A stretch of 64,000 nt of DNA from Nonomuraea soli (GTDB lineage Bacteria; Actinomycetota; Actinomycetes; Streptosporangiales; Streptosporangiaceae): contig NZ_JACDUR010000005.1 in the NCBI RefSeq assembly GCF_013761175.1, forward strand, positions 1 through 64,000, written 5' to 3'. Below the pieces are notes generated by a model. The model searched no databases, was not told where the DNA came from, and saw nothing but the letters and a program-made list of their open reading frames with translations. The translations under genes were made by a program, and so were the position numbers. Positions 25,275-33,423 of the stretch are shown piece by piece; position 1 is the stretch's first letter; each line of letters starts with the position of its first letter.

Positions 25275-28067
25275 TCATGCCTCCGTCTCAGGGCCGGGAA
25301 CCGCCATCAGGGGCAACGTCACGGGCGAATCGTGCAGCGCCGCGCCGACCGCGAGCAGGACGCCTGCCGTGCCCGTGGCCAGATCCATCGACAACCGCAA
25401 CAACCGCTCGCCGGGAAAGGCCAGGTTGGCCTGGTGACGCAGGGCGTGCCAGCCCAGCGCCTGCAACTGCGCCTCGACATCGGGATCATCATCGAGGCCG
25501 CCAGCAGCGCCGACAGCACCGCCGACAGCAGCGCCACCCCCGAGGCCGCCAGCCAGCCCACCACCGGGACCACCACCCGAGCCCCCACCGGGACCGCCAC
25601 CGAGGCCGCCACTGGAGCCGCCACTGAGGCCGCCGGGACCCCCGCTCGGGCCGCTAACGAGGCGGCCGTCGCCGCGATCCCCGGCCGCGTCGCCGCCGAG
25701 ACCCCCGGCCAAGTCGCCGCCGAGGTCGCCAAGCGAGCCGCCGCCCAGACCCCCACCGGGGCCGCCAGCGAGGCCGCCGCCGAGGGGGCCGCTGGGGCGG
25801 TGGCGGGCGAGGTAGGCCAGGACGCCGGCTCGGCCGCTGAAGAGCCCCGACTGGACGTAGAAGGGCGACCGTGCGGCCAGGTCGAGCGCCTGGTAGGCGG
25901 ACGACAGCTCCGCCGACGGGTGGCGGGCCAGGTGTTCACCCAGCACCCAGGCCAGCCCGACGCTGCCCCTGTCGAGGTAGGGCATGGTGCGCCAGCCCTC
26001 GTCGACCTGGAGGGAGCCGTCGTTCTGGGTGCGGCAGCGGGCCAGGTCGAGCCGGAGCGCGCGCTCGGCCAGCGCCGGCTCCCCGGCGCGCAGAAACAGC
26101 AGCGCCGGGCCGCTGGCGCCGTGCATCAGCCCCGCGTGGGGGAAACGCTCGGACTCGAGCCGGGAGGCGACCAGATCGACGACCTTCAGCGCCTGGGTGT
26201 GCAGGTCGGCAAGCCCCAGCAGGCCCGACAGCTCCAGGAGGCCGAGCCCGATCCCCGACAGCCCGCCGTACAGCCCGAGGCCGAGCGACTGCCAGTGTTC
26301 GCGCGCGACGATCTCGACGAGCTCCAGCGCGCGCTCGTGGTGGCCGAACCTGGCCAGCACGTGGGCGATGCCGTGCAGCCCGTCGTAGAAGCCGAGCCTG
26401 CTGCCCGGCCTGACGGCACGATCGGAAAGCCATGTTTCATACTCCGGATAGCGTCCTGCTCCGACGATGTCGAGAGCGTAGAGAACGCCTGCGGCGCCGT
26501 GGGCGAGGTTGAGCCCGCCTGTGGAAAACTGCTCGATGTCGCCGGGGAAGAGCCGGTCGTCGCGCTCGGGCGTGGCCGAGTCGAGGATCGCCCTGGCCAT
26601 CGAGCGCCGCAGCACCGGCCAGCGGGCGGGGTCGGGCAGCGTGGCGGAGTGCCAGGCGGGGATGTGCCTGATGGCGCGGTCGCCGGTGATCGTGCGCACG
26701 GCGTCGTCGAGGAACTCGTCGCTCACCGGGAAGCCGTTCCTGATCACCTCGGCGAGCTCCACGGCCTTGACGCGGTCGATCTGGAACAGCTCGGTGACCG
26801 GCAGGAACAGTGCCAGCCGGAGGCACGCCATGGCGTAGCGGTCGATGTCGGCGCCGGTGACCCCGGCGGGTGCGGCGAAGCCGGGGCTGGCGAGCGCGGC
26901 CCTGTCGATGTCTTCCAGCGGCATCGCCAGCTCGTAGTCGACGAGGGCGATCCGTCCGTCCTGCCGTACCAGGACGTTGCTCAGGTGCAGGTCGCCGAAG
27001 ACCAGCCCGCGCGCGTGGATGCCGGCGACGGCCTCCTCGACCTGGGCGCAGATCCCCATCGCCCACGCCGCGTAGGCGGCGCGGTCGCCGCCGGCCTGCC
27101 CGGCCAGGGGGTAGCGATCGCCGAAGACCTGGTTGAGCGGCCGGCCGTCGATGTGCTCCATGACCATGAAGCGGTGGTCGCCCACGGTGAACTCGTCGAT
27201 CAGCTCCGGCACGGCGCCGAGGCCGGCCAGGCTGGACAGCGCGTCGCGCTCGCGGCTCAGCCGGGCCACCGCGTCGTGCCCCGCGAAGTCCAGCCCGGCA
27301 TGCGGCCGGGCCTCCTTCAGCACCACGTCGCGTCCCGTGCGCCGGTCCTTGCCCTGGTAGACGCCGCCGCCGTTGGAGAAGTGCAGGACCTTGTCGATGC
27401 TGTACGGCACGCCGTCGAAGGTGGTGGCTCGCCGCGCGATCAGGTGGGGTTCGAGGAAGTGCGGCAGGTGCACCCAGGGCGGCGGCGCGAAGACGGGGCC
27501 GCGCCGGTCGGGCACCAGGGTTCCGTCGGGGGCGGCGATGGCGGGCTCGATCCTGCCTTCCGGGGTGAGGCAGTGGCGTTCGGCGATGCCGCCGTAGCGC
27601 ACGTAGAGCGGCCCTTCGCCGATGCGCAGGTCGCTGAGGATGTACGGCCCGCGCCGCCCGGCCAGCAGCGTGCCCAGCTCCTCGGTGACGCGCTCCAGTT
27701 GCGCCTCGTCACGCGGGTAGATCGCGGCGAGCTTGCCGCTCGCGCCGCGGTCGGCGTACTTGGCGTTGCGCAGGTGCAGCAGGTGGCGGGCGCGCAGGAA
27801 CTTGAAGGGCAGCTCGTGCTCGAAGCAGTACAGCCACACCTGCTCGAGGACCTCTTCCGCCTCGTCGAGGGTGGACGACACGTGGATCTTCCAGCCCTGG
27901 TCGGGCAGGACGGCCGCGATCGGCCGGTAGATCACCCAGTCGTCGCGCTCGGAGCGTTCCCAGGCGGCGGGGGCGGTTCGGGAGCTCTGGGAGAAGGCGG
28001 AGGGTCCGGTGGGGGCGTCGTAGAAGACCGGGTCGGACAGGCAGTAGAGCTCGTATCGCTTATCCAC
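25275..28067 (-). CDS. Class III lanthionine/labionin synthetase (LanKC)
   Basis: A 930-residue trifunctional enzyme that phosphorylates Ser/Thr of the precursor, eliminates phosphate and cyclises with Cys. In order: phospho-Ser/Thr lyase domain (about 1-200), Ser/Thr kinase domain (about 215-470; loop GGGVYQGK 233-240, Lys251, GDLHLSN 358-364, DYE 377-379), and LanC-like cyclase domain (about 515-930). The cyclase has MHGASG where class I, II and IV enzymes have CHG, so the zinc ligands are missing, which defines class III. A stretch of about 98 residues (760-857) is almost entirely Gly with Ala, Pro, Ser, Leu and Asp, inserted before the last cyclase helices. The GTG start follows a GGGGGTGGA element. 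The precursor gene is immediately downstream. Confidence 0.95.
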   Translation of the reverse strand: MDKRYELYCLSDPVFYDAPTGPSAFSQSSRTAPAAWERSERDDWVIYRPIAAVLPDQGWKIHVSSTLDEAEEVLEQVWLYCFEHELPFKFLRARHLLHLRNAKYADRGASGKLAAIYPRDEAQLERVTEELGTLLAGRRGPYILSDLRIGEGPLYVRYGGIAERHCLTPEGRIEPAIAAPDGTLVPDRRGPVFAPPPWVHLPHFLEPHLIARRATTFDGVPYSIDKVLHFSNGGGVYQGKDRRTGRDVVLKEARPHAGLDFAGHDAVARLSRERDALSSLAGLGAVPELIDEFTVGDHRFMVMEHIDGRPLNQVFGDRYPLAGQAGGDRAAYAAWAMGICAQVEEAVAGIHARGLVFGDLHLSNVLVRQDGRIALVDYELAMPLEDIDRAALASPGFAAPAGVTGADIDRYAMACLRLALFLPVTELFQIDRVKAVELAEVIRNGFPVSDEFLDDAVRTITGDRAIRHIPAWHSATLPDPARWPVLRRSMARAILDSATPERDDRLFPGDIEQFSTGGLNLAHGAAGVLYALDIVGAGRYPEYETWLSDRAVRPGSRLGFYDGLHGIAHVLARFGHHERALELVEIVAREHWQSLGLGLYGGLSGIGLGLLELSGLLGLADLHTQALKVVDLVASRLESERFPHAGLMHGASGPALLFLRAGEPALAERALRLDLARCRTQNDGSLQVDEGWRTMPYLDRGSVGLAWVLGEHLARHPSAELSSAYQALDLAARSPFYVQSGLFSGRAGVLAYLARHRPSGPLGGGLAGGPGGGLGGGSLGDLGGDLAGGLGGDAAGDRGDGRLVSGPSGGPGGLSGGSSGGLGGGPGGGSGGGPGGGLAGGLGGGAAVGGAVGAAGGLDDDPDVEAQLQALGWHALRHQANLAFPGERLLRLSMDLATGTAGVLLAVGAALHDSPVTLPLMAVPGPETEA
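25497..25790 (-). repeat. Gly-rich low-complexity insert within lanKC
   Basis: About 294 bp inside the cyclase domain encode GG(G/L/P/S) repeats without breaking the frame. On the plus strand they appear as repeated CCACC, CCGCC and GAGGCCGCC units. The flanking sequence resumes normal cyclase features (QLQALGWHALRHQANLAF, then GTAGVLLAVGAALHD), so the insert looks like an expanded surface loop. Confidence 0.85.
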
Positions 28068-28135
28068 GGAAATTCCACCCCCTTCCGGCTGTTGTCATCA
28101 TGAGGATTTCAGGCAGTCCTCACCCCAGCCAGTGA

Positions 28136-28170
28136 CCATGCGCACAATCTGCACATGGTCCATTACATGG
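28136..28170. promoter_or_regulatory. inverted-repeat array upstream of lanKC
   Basis: Two linked dyads lie 70-100 bp upstream of the lanKC start: CCATGCGC-N7-GCACATGG (28136-28158, one mismatch) and CCAT-TAC-ATGG (28160-28170, perfect). They share the half-site CCAT(G). The space between the phosphatase stop (28189) and lanKC is otherwise featureless, so these are candidate operators for the lanthipeptide genes. No clear -10/-35 pair was found. Confidence 0.5.
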
Positions 28171-28188
28171 AGTAACCCGTGTGATTTG

Positions 28189-29304
28189 TCACGGGCGCCA
28201 GATGAGCACCAGCGCGCAGTCGTCGTTGTGCCCGGACGACATGGCGTTGACCAGCGCACGCGCGCCGTCGCGGAAGCCGGACGGCAGCAGCCGCTCCGCC
28301 TCGCCCAGCAGCTTGTCGAGCCCGGCGTCGATGTCGCGGCCCGGCTGCTCGATCAGCCCGTCGGTGTACAGCAGCAGCGCGTCGCCCTTGCGCAGCACGC
28401 CGCTGTCGGGCTCGCAGTGCAGGTCGGGCACGACACCCAGGACCACGCCCTTGGCCGAGGCGATCTGCCAGCTGCCGGTGCCAGAGTCGAACTTGACGAC
28501 CGGCGGGTGGCCGGCGGAGGTGATCGTGTATTCGCCCGTGGACAGGTTCACCCGCACGTGCACGGCGGTGACGAAGCCCTCGTCGCCCTTCTGCCGGTGC
28601 AGGTAGGCGTTGCACGCCTGCAGGAAGTCGCCGACCGAGCCGAGCAGCCCGCCGAAGGTGCCCGACAGCAGCAACGCCCTGGTGCCCGCGTCGACGCCCT
28701 TGCCGGAGACGTCGACCAGCGCGATCTCGACCTGGTCGCCGTCGCGCATCGAGACGACGAAGTCGCCGCCGAACGACGACCCGCCCGCCTGCTTGAGCAC
28801 GACCTTGCCGCCCCAGCTCTTGGGCAGCGCGGGCAGCTCGCTCTGCCTCTTCAGGCGGTCGCGCAGCTCCAGCAGCATCGCGTCGCCGCGCAGGCCCTGC
28901 ACGCCGAGCTTGCCGCGGGTGCGCGCCATCAGCGCGGCCAGCACCGCCGTGAAGCCGATCGCGGCCATGAGCCCCACGCCGATCAGGCCGCCGCCCTTGG
29001 CGAAGGCGACGTAGCCCAGCGCCACCAGGACGACCACCAGCAGCTTGGCCAGGCTGCGCAGGCGCAGCTGCAGGCCGCCGATGAGGATCACCGGGATGAG
29101 CAGGGCCGGCGAGAACAACTCCAGGCTGACCCGCGCTCCGAGCCCGCCGATCAGCAGGGTCACCACGCACAGGGTGATCAGGAGGTTCCGGTCGCGCGCG
29201 AGAGGTCCCCGCCGCAGGAAGCGCACGACGGGCACCAGACCTGGCACCCGCACGAGGAACGCGCGGAGCCGTGGCGGGATCAGCGGCGCCGGACGGGAAC
29301 TCAT
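28189..29304 (-). CDS. Membrane-anchored PP2C-type (SpoIIE) Ser/Thr phosphatase
   Basis: The 371-residue protein has three or four hydrophobic segments (about 40-130) followed by a SpoIIE/RsbU-type phosphatase domain (about 165-371) with VDVSGKGVDAG (metal-binding Asp), TSAGHPPVV and NDDCALVLI. Such proteins dephosphorylate anti-anti-sigma factors. There is no RsbV/RsbW pair nearby. The ATG at 29304 lacks a Shine-Dalgarno site and TACAGT lies 10 nt upstream. It is upstream of and co-directional with lanKC, 121 bp away, but the operator array between them suggests separate control. Confidence 0.88.
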   Translation of the reverse strand: MSSRPAPLIPPRLRAFLVRVPGLVPVVRFLRRGPLARDRNLLITLCVVTLLIGGLGARVSLELFSPALLIPVILIGGLQLRLRSLAKLLVVVLVALGYVAFAKGGGLIGVGLMAAIGFTAVLAALMARTRGKLGVQGLRGDAMLLELRDRLKRQSELPALPKSWGGKVVLKQAGGSSFGGDFVVSMRDGDQVEIALVDVSGKGVDAGTRALLLSGTFGGLLGSVGDFLQACNAYLHRQKGDEGFVTAVHVRVNLSTGEYTITSAGHPPVVKFDSGTGSWQIASAKGVVLGVVPDLHCEPDSGVLRKGDALLLYTDGLIEQPGRDIDAGLDKLLGEAERLLPSGFRDGARALVNAMSSGHNDDCALVLIWRP

Positions 29305-29422
29305 GATGCGCTCGACTGTATCGGTCTGGCCCCTCCTTGGGCAGCCCACTTGACCAACGCCTTGATCATTAAGCACGGATATTGGGTGGCCGTCCGTCTT
29401 TGTCCAGACCTACGGTGGTTGG

Positions 29423-30652
29423 ATGACGTACCCGATTCGCCCGATCACCGAGGCGGAGTACCCGGCCTACAGCTCGGTGCTGACAGAGGCCTTCGGCTGG
29501 ACCCCCCATCCCGACCAGCGGGCGCGCTGGCAGTCCGGCACCGAGTTCGATCGCACCCTGGCCGCTTTCGACGGCGACCTCATCGTCGGTGTCACCGGCA
29601 TCTACACCTTCTCCATGTCGGTGCCCGGCGGCGCCGACCTGCCCGTGGCCGGTGTCACCGCGGTCAGCGTGCTGCCCTCGCACCGCCGCCGCGGCATCCT
29701 GGCGTCGCTGATGCGCAGGCAGCTGGCCGACGTGCACGAGCGCGGCGAGCCTCTCGCGGCGCTGTACGCCTCGGAATCGGTGATCTACGGCAGGTTCGGG
29801 TACAGCAGGGCGGCCGACGAGCTGTACCTCTCGATCCCCACCCACAAGGCCGCCTTCGTCCGGAACGCGCCCGTCGACCCGGCGCTTCGTATCAAGGTGA
29901 TCGCGCCGGCCGACCACCGGGCCGACTTCGAGGCGCTCTACGAACGCGTACGCGCCCGGCGCCCGGGACAGTACGCCAGGAACGACCACTTCTGGGGCGC
30001 GGTCCTGGCCGACGAGGAGTACCACCGCCACGGCGCCAGCGACCTGCGCGGCATCCTCGCCGTCGACGACTCGGGCGTCAGGGGCTACGCCCTGTTCCGC
30101 GTCAGGAGCAACTGGAACGACGGCGTCGCCGCCAACGAGGTCCAGGTCAACGAGGTGTACGCCACCGACCCCGCCGCCTACGCCCTGCTGTGGCGCAACC
30201 TGCTCGACCGCGACCTCACCGTCACCGTCAGCGCCTGGGGCCGCCCCGTCGACGACCCGCTCACCCAGCTGCTCGCCGACAACCGCCAGCTGCGCGCCCG
30301 CTGGGGTGACGAGCTGTACGTCCGCGTGGTCGACGTCGAGAAGGCCCTCGCCGCCCGCGCCTACGCCGCGCCGGTGGACGTGGTCATCGACGTCACCGAC
30401 GACCTGTGCCCCTGGAACGCCCGCCGCTGGCGCCTGACCGCCGACGTCTCGGGAGCCGAGTGCAAGCCCACCGAGGAGGAGGCCGACCTCACCCTCCCCG
30501 TCGTCTCGCTGGGCGCCGCCTACCTGGGCAAGGACGCGCTCCAGGCGCAGCTCGAGGCGGGGTTGCTCGCCGAGCACACCGCGGGCGCCGTACGGCAGCT
30601 GGCCGCGGCCATGGCGTGGAGCCCGAAGCCCTGGGCGGGACTCGTGTTCTAA
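29423..30652 (+). CDS. Eis-like GNAT N-acetyltransferase
   Basis: The 409-residue protein has an N-terminal GNAT domain with the acetyl-CoA loop VLPSHRRRGILASLM (about 90-104), a second GNAT-like domain and a C-terminal sterol-carrier-protein-like domain, as in Mycobacterium Eis. The C-terminal WSPKPWAGLVF, whose terminal carboxylate is catalytic in Eis, is present with a final Phe. Eis enzymes acetylate lysines, polyamines or aminoglycosides; the substrate here is unknown. TACGGT six nt before the ATG suggests a leaderless mRNA. Confidence 0.88.
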   Translation: MTYPIRPITEAEYPAYSSVLTEAFGWTPHPDQRARWQSGTEFDRTLAAFDGDLIVGVTGIYTFSMSVPGGADLPVAGVTAVSVLPSHRRRGILASLMRRQLADVHERGEPLAALYASESVIYGRFGYSRAADELYLSIPTHKAAFVRNAPVDPALRIKVIAPADHRADFEALYERVRARRPGQYARNDHFWGAVLADEEYHRHGASDLRGILAVDDSGVRGYALFRVRSNWNDGVAANEVQVNEVYATDPAAYALLWRNLLDRDLTVTVSAWGRPVDDPLTQLLADNRQLRARWGDELYVRVVDVEKALAARAYAAPVDVVIDVTDDLCPWNARRWRLTADVSGAECKPTEEEADLTLPVVSLGAAYLGKDALQAQLEAGLLAEHTAGAVRQLAAAMAWSPKPWAGLVF

Positions 30653-30659
30653 TCGGGGT

Positions 30660-30803
30660 ATGGCTTTGCAGAGTTTGCAGATCACGCCGGTGATCGCCAT
30701 GCGCGCCCGCGACGTGTCACGGCCCACCCCGGAGCAGCAGGAGGGCGCCGACCGGCGCCCTCTGCGTGATGAGATGCCGAAGGCGGCTCATCGCAAGAAG
30801 TGA
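30660..30803 (+). CDS. Small hypothetical protein (47 residues)
   Basis: An open frame starts 7 nt after the acetyltransferase stop, with GGGG just before the ATG. It encodes a basic 47-residue peptide beginning MALQSLQITPVIAMRARDVS and ending HRKK. I do not recognise it. Third-position G/C bias is high and the tight spacing supports a coupled gene, but without homologues it remains tentative. A strong terminator follows directly. Confidence 0.45.
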   Translation: MALQSLQITPVIAMRARDVSRPTPEQQEGADRRPLRDEMPKAAHRKK

Positions 30804-30808
30804 ACGGC

Positions 30809-30843
30809 CGGTCTCTGGGGGAGCCGGGCTCCCTCAGAGACCG
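30809..30843. terminator. bidirectional terminator between convergent genes
   Basis: An inverted repeat of about 15 bp (CGGTCTCTG arm at 30809-30817, CAGAGACCG arm at 30835-30843, stem extended inward with one G-T pair) has a short GC loop. It overlaps the stop codon of the VWA-domain gene on the minus strand and follows the small plus-strand gene. Confidence 0.8.
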
Positions 30844-31517
30844 CCCGCGATGAAGTTGATGACCTCGGCCATCTCCCATTCCTCCAGCCCGGTCCCGGCC
30901 TGGGAGGGGAAGAAGCCGACGTTGTTCCATTCGTCGGCGATCCTGTTCCAGGGCTCCTCGTCGGGCGCGAAGATCAGCATGCGTTTGGCCGCGTACTCCA
31001 TGACCGCGTCCTGGCCGCTGGTGGCGCCCCATTGTGCGGCCAGTTCCTCCATGCTGGAGGCGATCCCGGCCGGGTAGGTGGAGGCCTTGCGTCCGGTGCC
31101 CAGGGGGTGAGCGGGGGCGTCGGTGAACATCACGACGACATGGCGCCGCTCCTCGAGTCCGCGTTCCCAGGGCGACCGCACGGCCATGGCGAGAGCCTCC
31201 AGCCCTGACTCCGGTGCGTCGCCGCCGTCCTCGGCGCGTAGCCCGCGGACGAACCTCTCGAACGTCTCGGACTGCTCCGGGATCGTCAGGAAGCCGGTCT
31301 GTTCGATGGCGTTGTCCGCCTTGTCGGCGAAGTCGCGGAAGGCGATCACCCGGATGCGCAGGCGGGCGATGGACGTGTTCTTGCGTGCCATGGCGTCGCC
31401 GAGCTGTTCGTGGAAGGACAGCGCGCCCTCTCGCACGGTGTCGATGACCGGCGCCATGCTGCCGGTGACGTCAACGCATAAGACGATGTCCACGGCGTAC
31501 TGCGGGTTGCTCGACAC
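30834..31517 (-). CDS. von Willebrand factor type A domain protein
   Basis: The 227-residue protein is essentially one VWA domain. The MIDAS motif DVTGSM (about 15-20) is intact, with the later Asp in VVVMFTDAPAH. Such single-domain proteins act in protein-protein contacts, often with AAA+ ATPases or tellurite-resistance-type systems; none is adjacent. The GTG at 31517 follows AGGAG. Three 11-bp direct repeats 73 bp upstream may control it. Confidence 0.87.
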   Translation of the reverse strand: MSSNPQYAVDIVLCVDVTGSMAPVIDTVREGALSFHEQLGDAMARKNTSIARLRIRVIAFRDFADKADNAIEQTGFLTIPEQSETFERFVRGLRAEDGGDAPESGLEALAMAVRSPWERGLEERRHVVVMFTDAPAHPLGTGRKASTYPAGIASSMEELAAQWGATSGQDAVMEYAAKRMLIFAPDEEPWNRIADEWNNVGFFPSQAGTGLEEWEMAEVINFIAGGL

Positions 31518-31589
31518 GGCGTGCTCCTGTCTCCGGGCGTCCGGGCGGGCCGGGATGGCCAAGAGTGCAACGAACGGGAGCGAGCCCGA

Positions 31590-31622
31590 GTTCGTGTCGC
31601 GTTCGTGTCACGTTCGTGTCAC
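31590..31622. promoter_or_regulatory. three 11-bp direct repeats upstream of the VWA gene
   Basis: GTTCGTGTCGC (31590-31600) and two copies of GTTCGTGTCAC (31601-31611, 31612-31622) are head to tail with an 11-bp period, one helical turn. The arrangement resembles actinomycete PHO boxes (11-bp units beginning GTTC), but only the first four bases match that consensus well. It sits between the VWA gene and rpiB, which are both on the minus strand. Confidence 0.55.
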
Positions 31623-31648
31623 GGAGGCAGGAGCACGGACGACGGCCG

Positions 31649-32122
31649 TCAGTTCTCCGGCAGCGGAGGCAGCTGGCCGATCGTCTCGTAGGCGGCCAGC
31701 TGCGCGATACGCCTGCTGTGGCGCTCGGCCCCCGAATACCGCGTCGACAGGAACACCTCGACGAACCGCGTGGATTCGTCGAGGGAGTGCATCCGCGCCC
31801 CGACGCTCACCACGTTGGCGTCGTTGTGCTCGCGCGCCAAACGGGCCGTCTCCTCGCTCCAGGCGAGGGCGGCGCGGATGCCGCGCACCTTGTTCGCGGC
31901 GATCTGCTCGCCGTTGCCCGAGCCGCCGATGACGACGCCGAGGCTGCCCGGGTCGTCGGCGACGCCCTCGGCGGCGCGCAGCACGAACGCCGGGTAGTCG
32001 TCCTCGGCGTCGTAGACGAACGGACCGCAGTCGGTCACCTCGTGGCCGTGCTCCTTCAACCAGGAGACGAGGTGGTTCTTCAGCTCATAGCCGGCATGGT
32101 CGGCACCGATGTACACGCGCAC
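31649..32122 (-). CDS. rpiB: Ribose-5-phosphate isomerase B
   Basis: Interconverts ribose 5-phosphate and ribulose 5-phosphate in the pentose phosphate pathway. The 157-residue protein has GADHAGY (6-12) and GSGNGEQIAANKVRGIRAAL (from residue 67). The position of the catalytic Cys of E. coli RpiB is not Cys; instead E72 in GNGE provides the base, as in the mycobacterial enzyme. It starts with GTG at 32122. In mycobacteria rpiB is also close to the Rv2466c and pepN homologues found at 34867-38049. Confidence 0.93.
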   Translation of the reverse strand: MRVYIGADHAGYELKNHLVSWLKEHGHEVTDCGPFVYDAEDDYPAFVLRAAEGVADDPGSLGVVIGGSGNGEQIAANKVRGIRAALAWSEETARLAREHNDANVVSVGARMHSLDESTRFVEVFLSTRYSGAERHSRRIAQLAAYETIGQLPPLPEN

Positions 32123-32190
32123 GCGGCAAGTCTTTCACAGTCGCTAGAGTAAGAGGCAGCAACCCTGGACGACCCTTACGGGAGCGACAC

Positions 32191-32676
32191 ATGCGTGAGA
32201 TCCGCGTCATCGGCGACCCTGTCCTGCGGACCCCGGCCGAGCCCGTGACGGTCTTCGACAAGGAGCTGCGCCGCCTGATCGACGAGATGTTCGAGGCGAT
32301 GTACGCCGCCGACGGCGTCGGGCTGGCCGGTCCACAGATCGGCGTGTCGCGGCGATTGTTCGTCTACGACTGCAGCGGGCGCAAGGGCCACCTGATCAAC
32401 CCGGAGCTCACGATCGACGACACCGACGAGGTGCTCGACCACGAGGGCTGCCTGTCGGTGCCGGGACGCGACACGGGCAAGCCCCTGTACGCCTCCACAC
32501 CGCGTGCGGCCGGGGTGCGCATCAGCGGGGTCGACCGGCTCGGGAAAACCGTGCAGCTGCGCGCTCGCGGCCTGCTGGCACGATGCTTCCAGCACGAGAC
32601 CGACCACCTCGACGGCAAGCTGTACATCGACCACCTGCCGAAGGACGAGGCACGAAAGATCATGCTCAAGGCGTAG
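32191..32676 (+). CDS. def: Peptide deformylase
   Basis: Removes the formyl group from nascent N-terminal Met. All three family motifs are present in the 161-residue protein: GVGLAGPQIG (42-51), EGCLSVPG with metal ligand C87, and QHETDHLDG with H135 and H139. The ATG has GGGAG upstream. The stop codon TAG doubles as the first bases of the -10 hexamer of the next gene. Confidence 0.96.
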   Translation: MREIRVIGDPVLRTPAEPVTVFDKELRRLIDEMFEAMYAADGVGLAGPQIGVSRRLFVYDCSGRKGHLINPELTIDDTDEVLDHEGCLSVPGRDTGKPLYASTPRAAGVRISGVDRLGKTVQLRARGLLARCFQHETDHLDGKLYIDHLPKDEARKIMLKA

Positions 32677-32686
32677 GTTCTTCCGC

Positions 32687-33415
32687 ATGGGCACTCTCTC
32701 CGGCAAGCACGCGGTGGTCACCGGCGGTTCCAGAGGCATCGGCAGGGCGATCGTCGAGCGCCTGTGCGCCGAGGGCGCCCAGGTGGTCTTCACCTACCTG
32801 CGCAACGAGGCGGCCGCCGAACAGGTGTCCGTGCGCACCGGCGCGCAGGCCGTCCGTATCGACCTGGGACGCAGGGCCGACGTGGACCTGATGTTCGCCG
32901 AGGCGCGCAGGCGGCTGGGCCGGCTCGACATCCTGGTCAACAACGCGGCCATGAACGACACGGGCGTGGTGAGTGAGTACGGCGAGGAGCTGTACGACCA
33001 GATGATGGCGACCAACACCAAGGCGGTGTTCCTGGCGATGCAGTGGGCGGCCAGGACGATGCGCGAGGGCGGCAGGATCGTCAACATCTCGACGCTGAAC
33101 ACCGATCTGCCCGCGCCGGGCACGGCGGTCTACGCCGCGAGCAAGGCGGCCGTCGAGCAGTTCGCCCGCGTGCTGGCGCGCGAGGTCGGGCCGCGGGGCA
33201 TCACGGTGAACTCGGTGTCGCCCGGCGCGGTCGACACCGAGCTGCTGCACTCGACGAACACCCCCGAGGCGCTGGCGCAGGTGCAGGACTTCACCGCCCT
33301 GCGGCGGATCGGGCAGCCCGACGACATCGCGGGCGTGGTCGCCTTCCTGGCGGGCCCGGACGGCCGGTGGATCACCGGTCAGACCATCCGGGCCACCGGA
33401 GGCCTGCTCCTGTAG
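32687..33415 (+). CDS. Short-chain dehydrogenase/reductase (SDR)
   Basis: A classical 242-residue SDR. It has the NAD(P) motif TGGSRGIG (12-19), NNAA (about 85-88), catalytic S135, Y149 and K153 (YAASK), and PGAVDTE. R39 in the TYLRNE region suggests NADP preference. TAGGTT (32674-32679) is seven nt before the ATG and overlaps the def stop, so transcription is probably independent and leaderless. The substrate is unknown. Confidence 0.9.
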   Translation: MGTLSGKHAVVTGGSRGIGRAIVERLCAEGAQVVFTYLRNEAAAEQVSVRTGAQAVRIDLGRRADVDLMFAEARRRLGRLDILVNNAAMNDTGVVSEYGEELYDQMMATNTKAVFLAMQWAARTMREGGRIVNISTLNTDLPAPGTAVYAASKAAVEQFARVLAREVGPRGITVNSVSPGAVDTELLHSTNTPEALAQVQDFTALRRIGQPDDIAGVVAFLAGPDGRWITGQTIRATGGLLL

Positions 33416-33423
33416 CGGCGACG

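Noticed and set aside
25275..28067. Class IV (LanL) instead of class III assignment
   Set aside because: LanL cyclases keep the Cys/Cys/His zinc ligands. This protein has MHGASG without the Cys.
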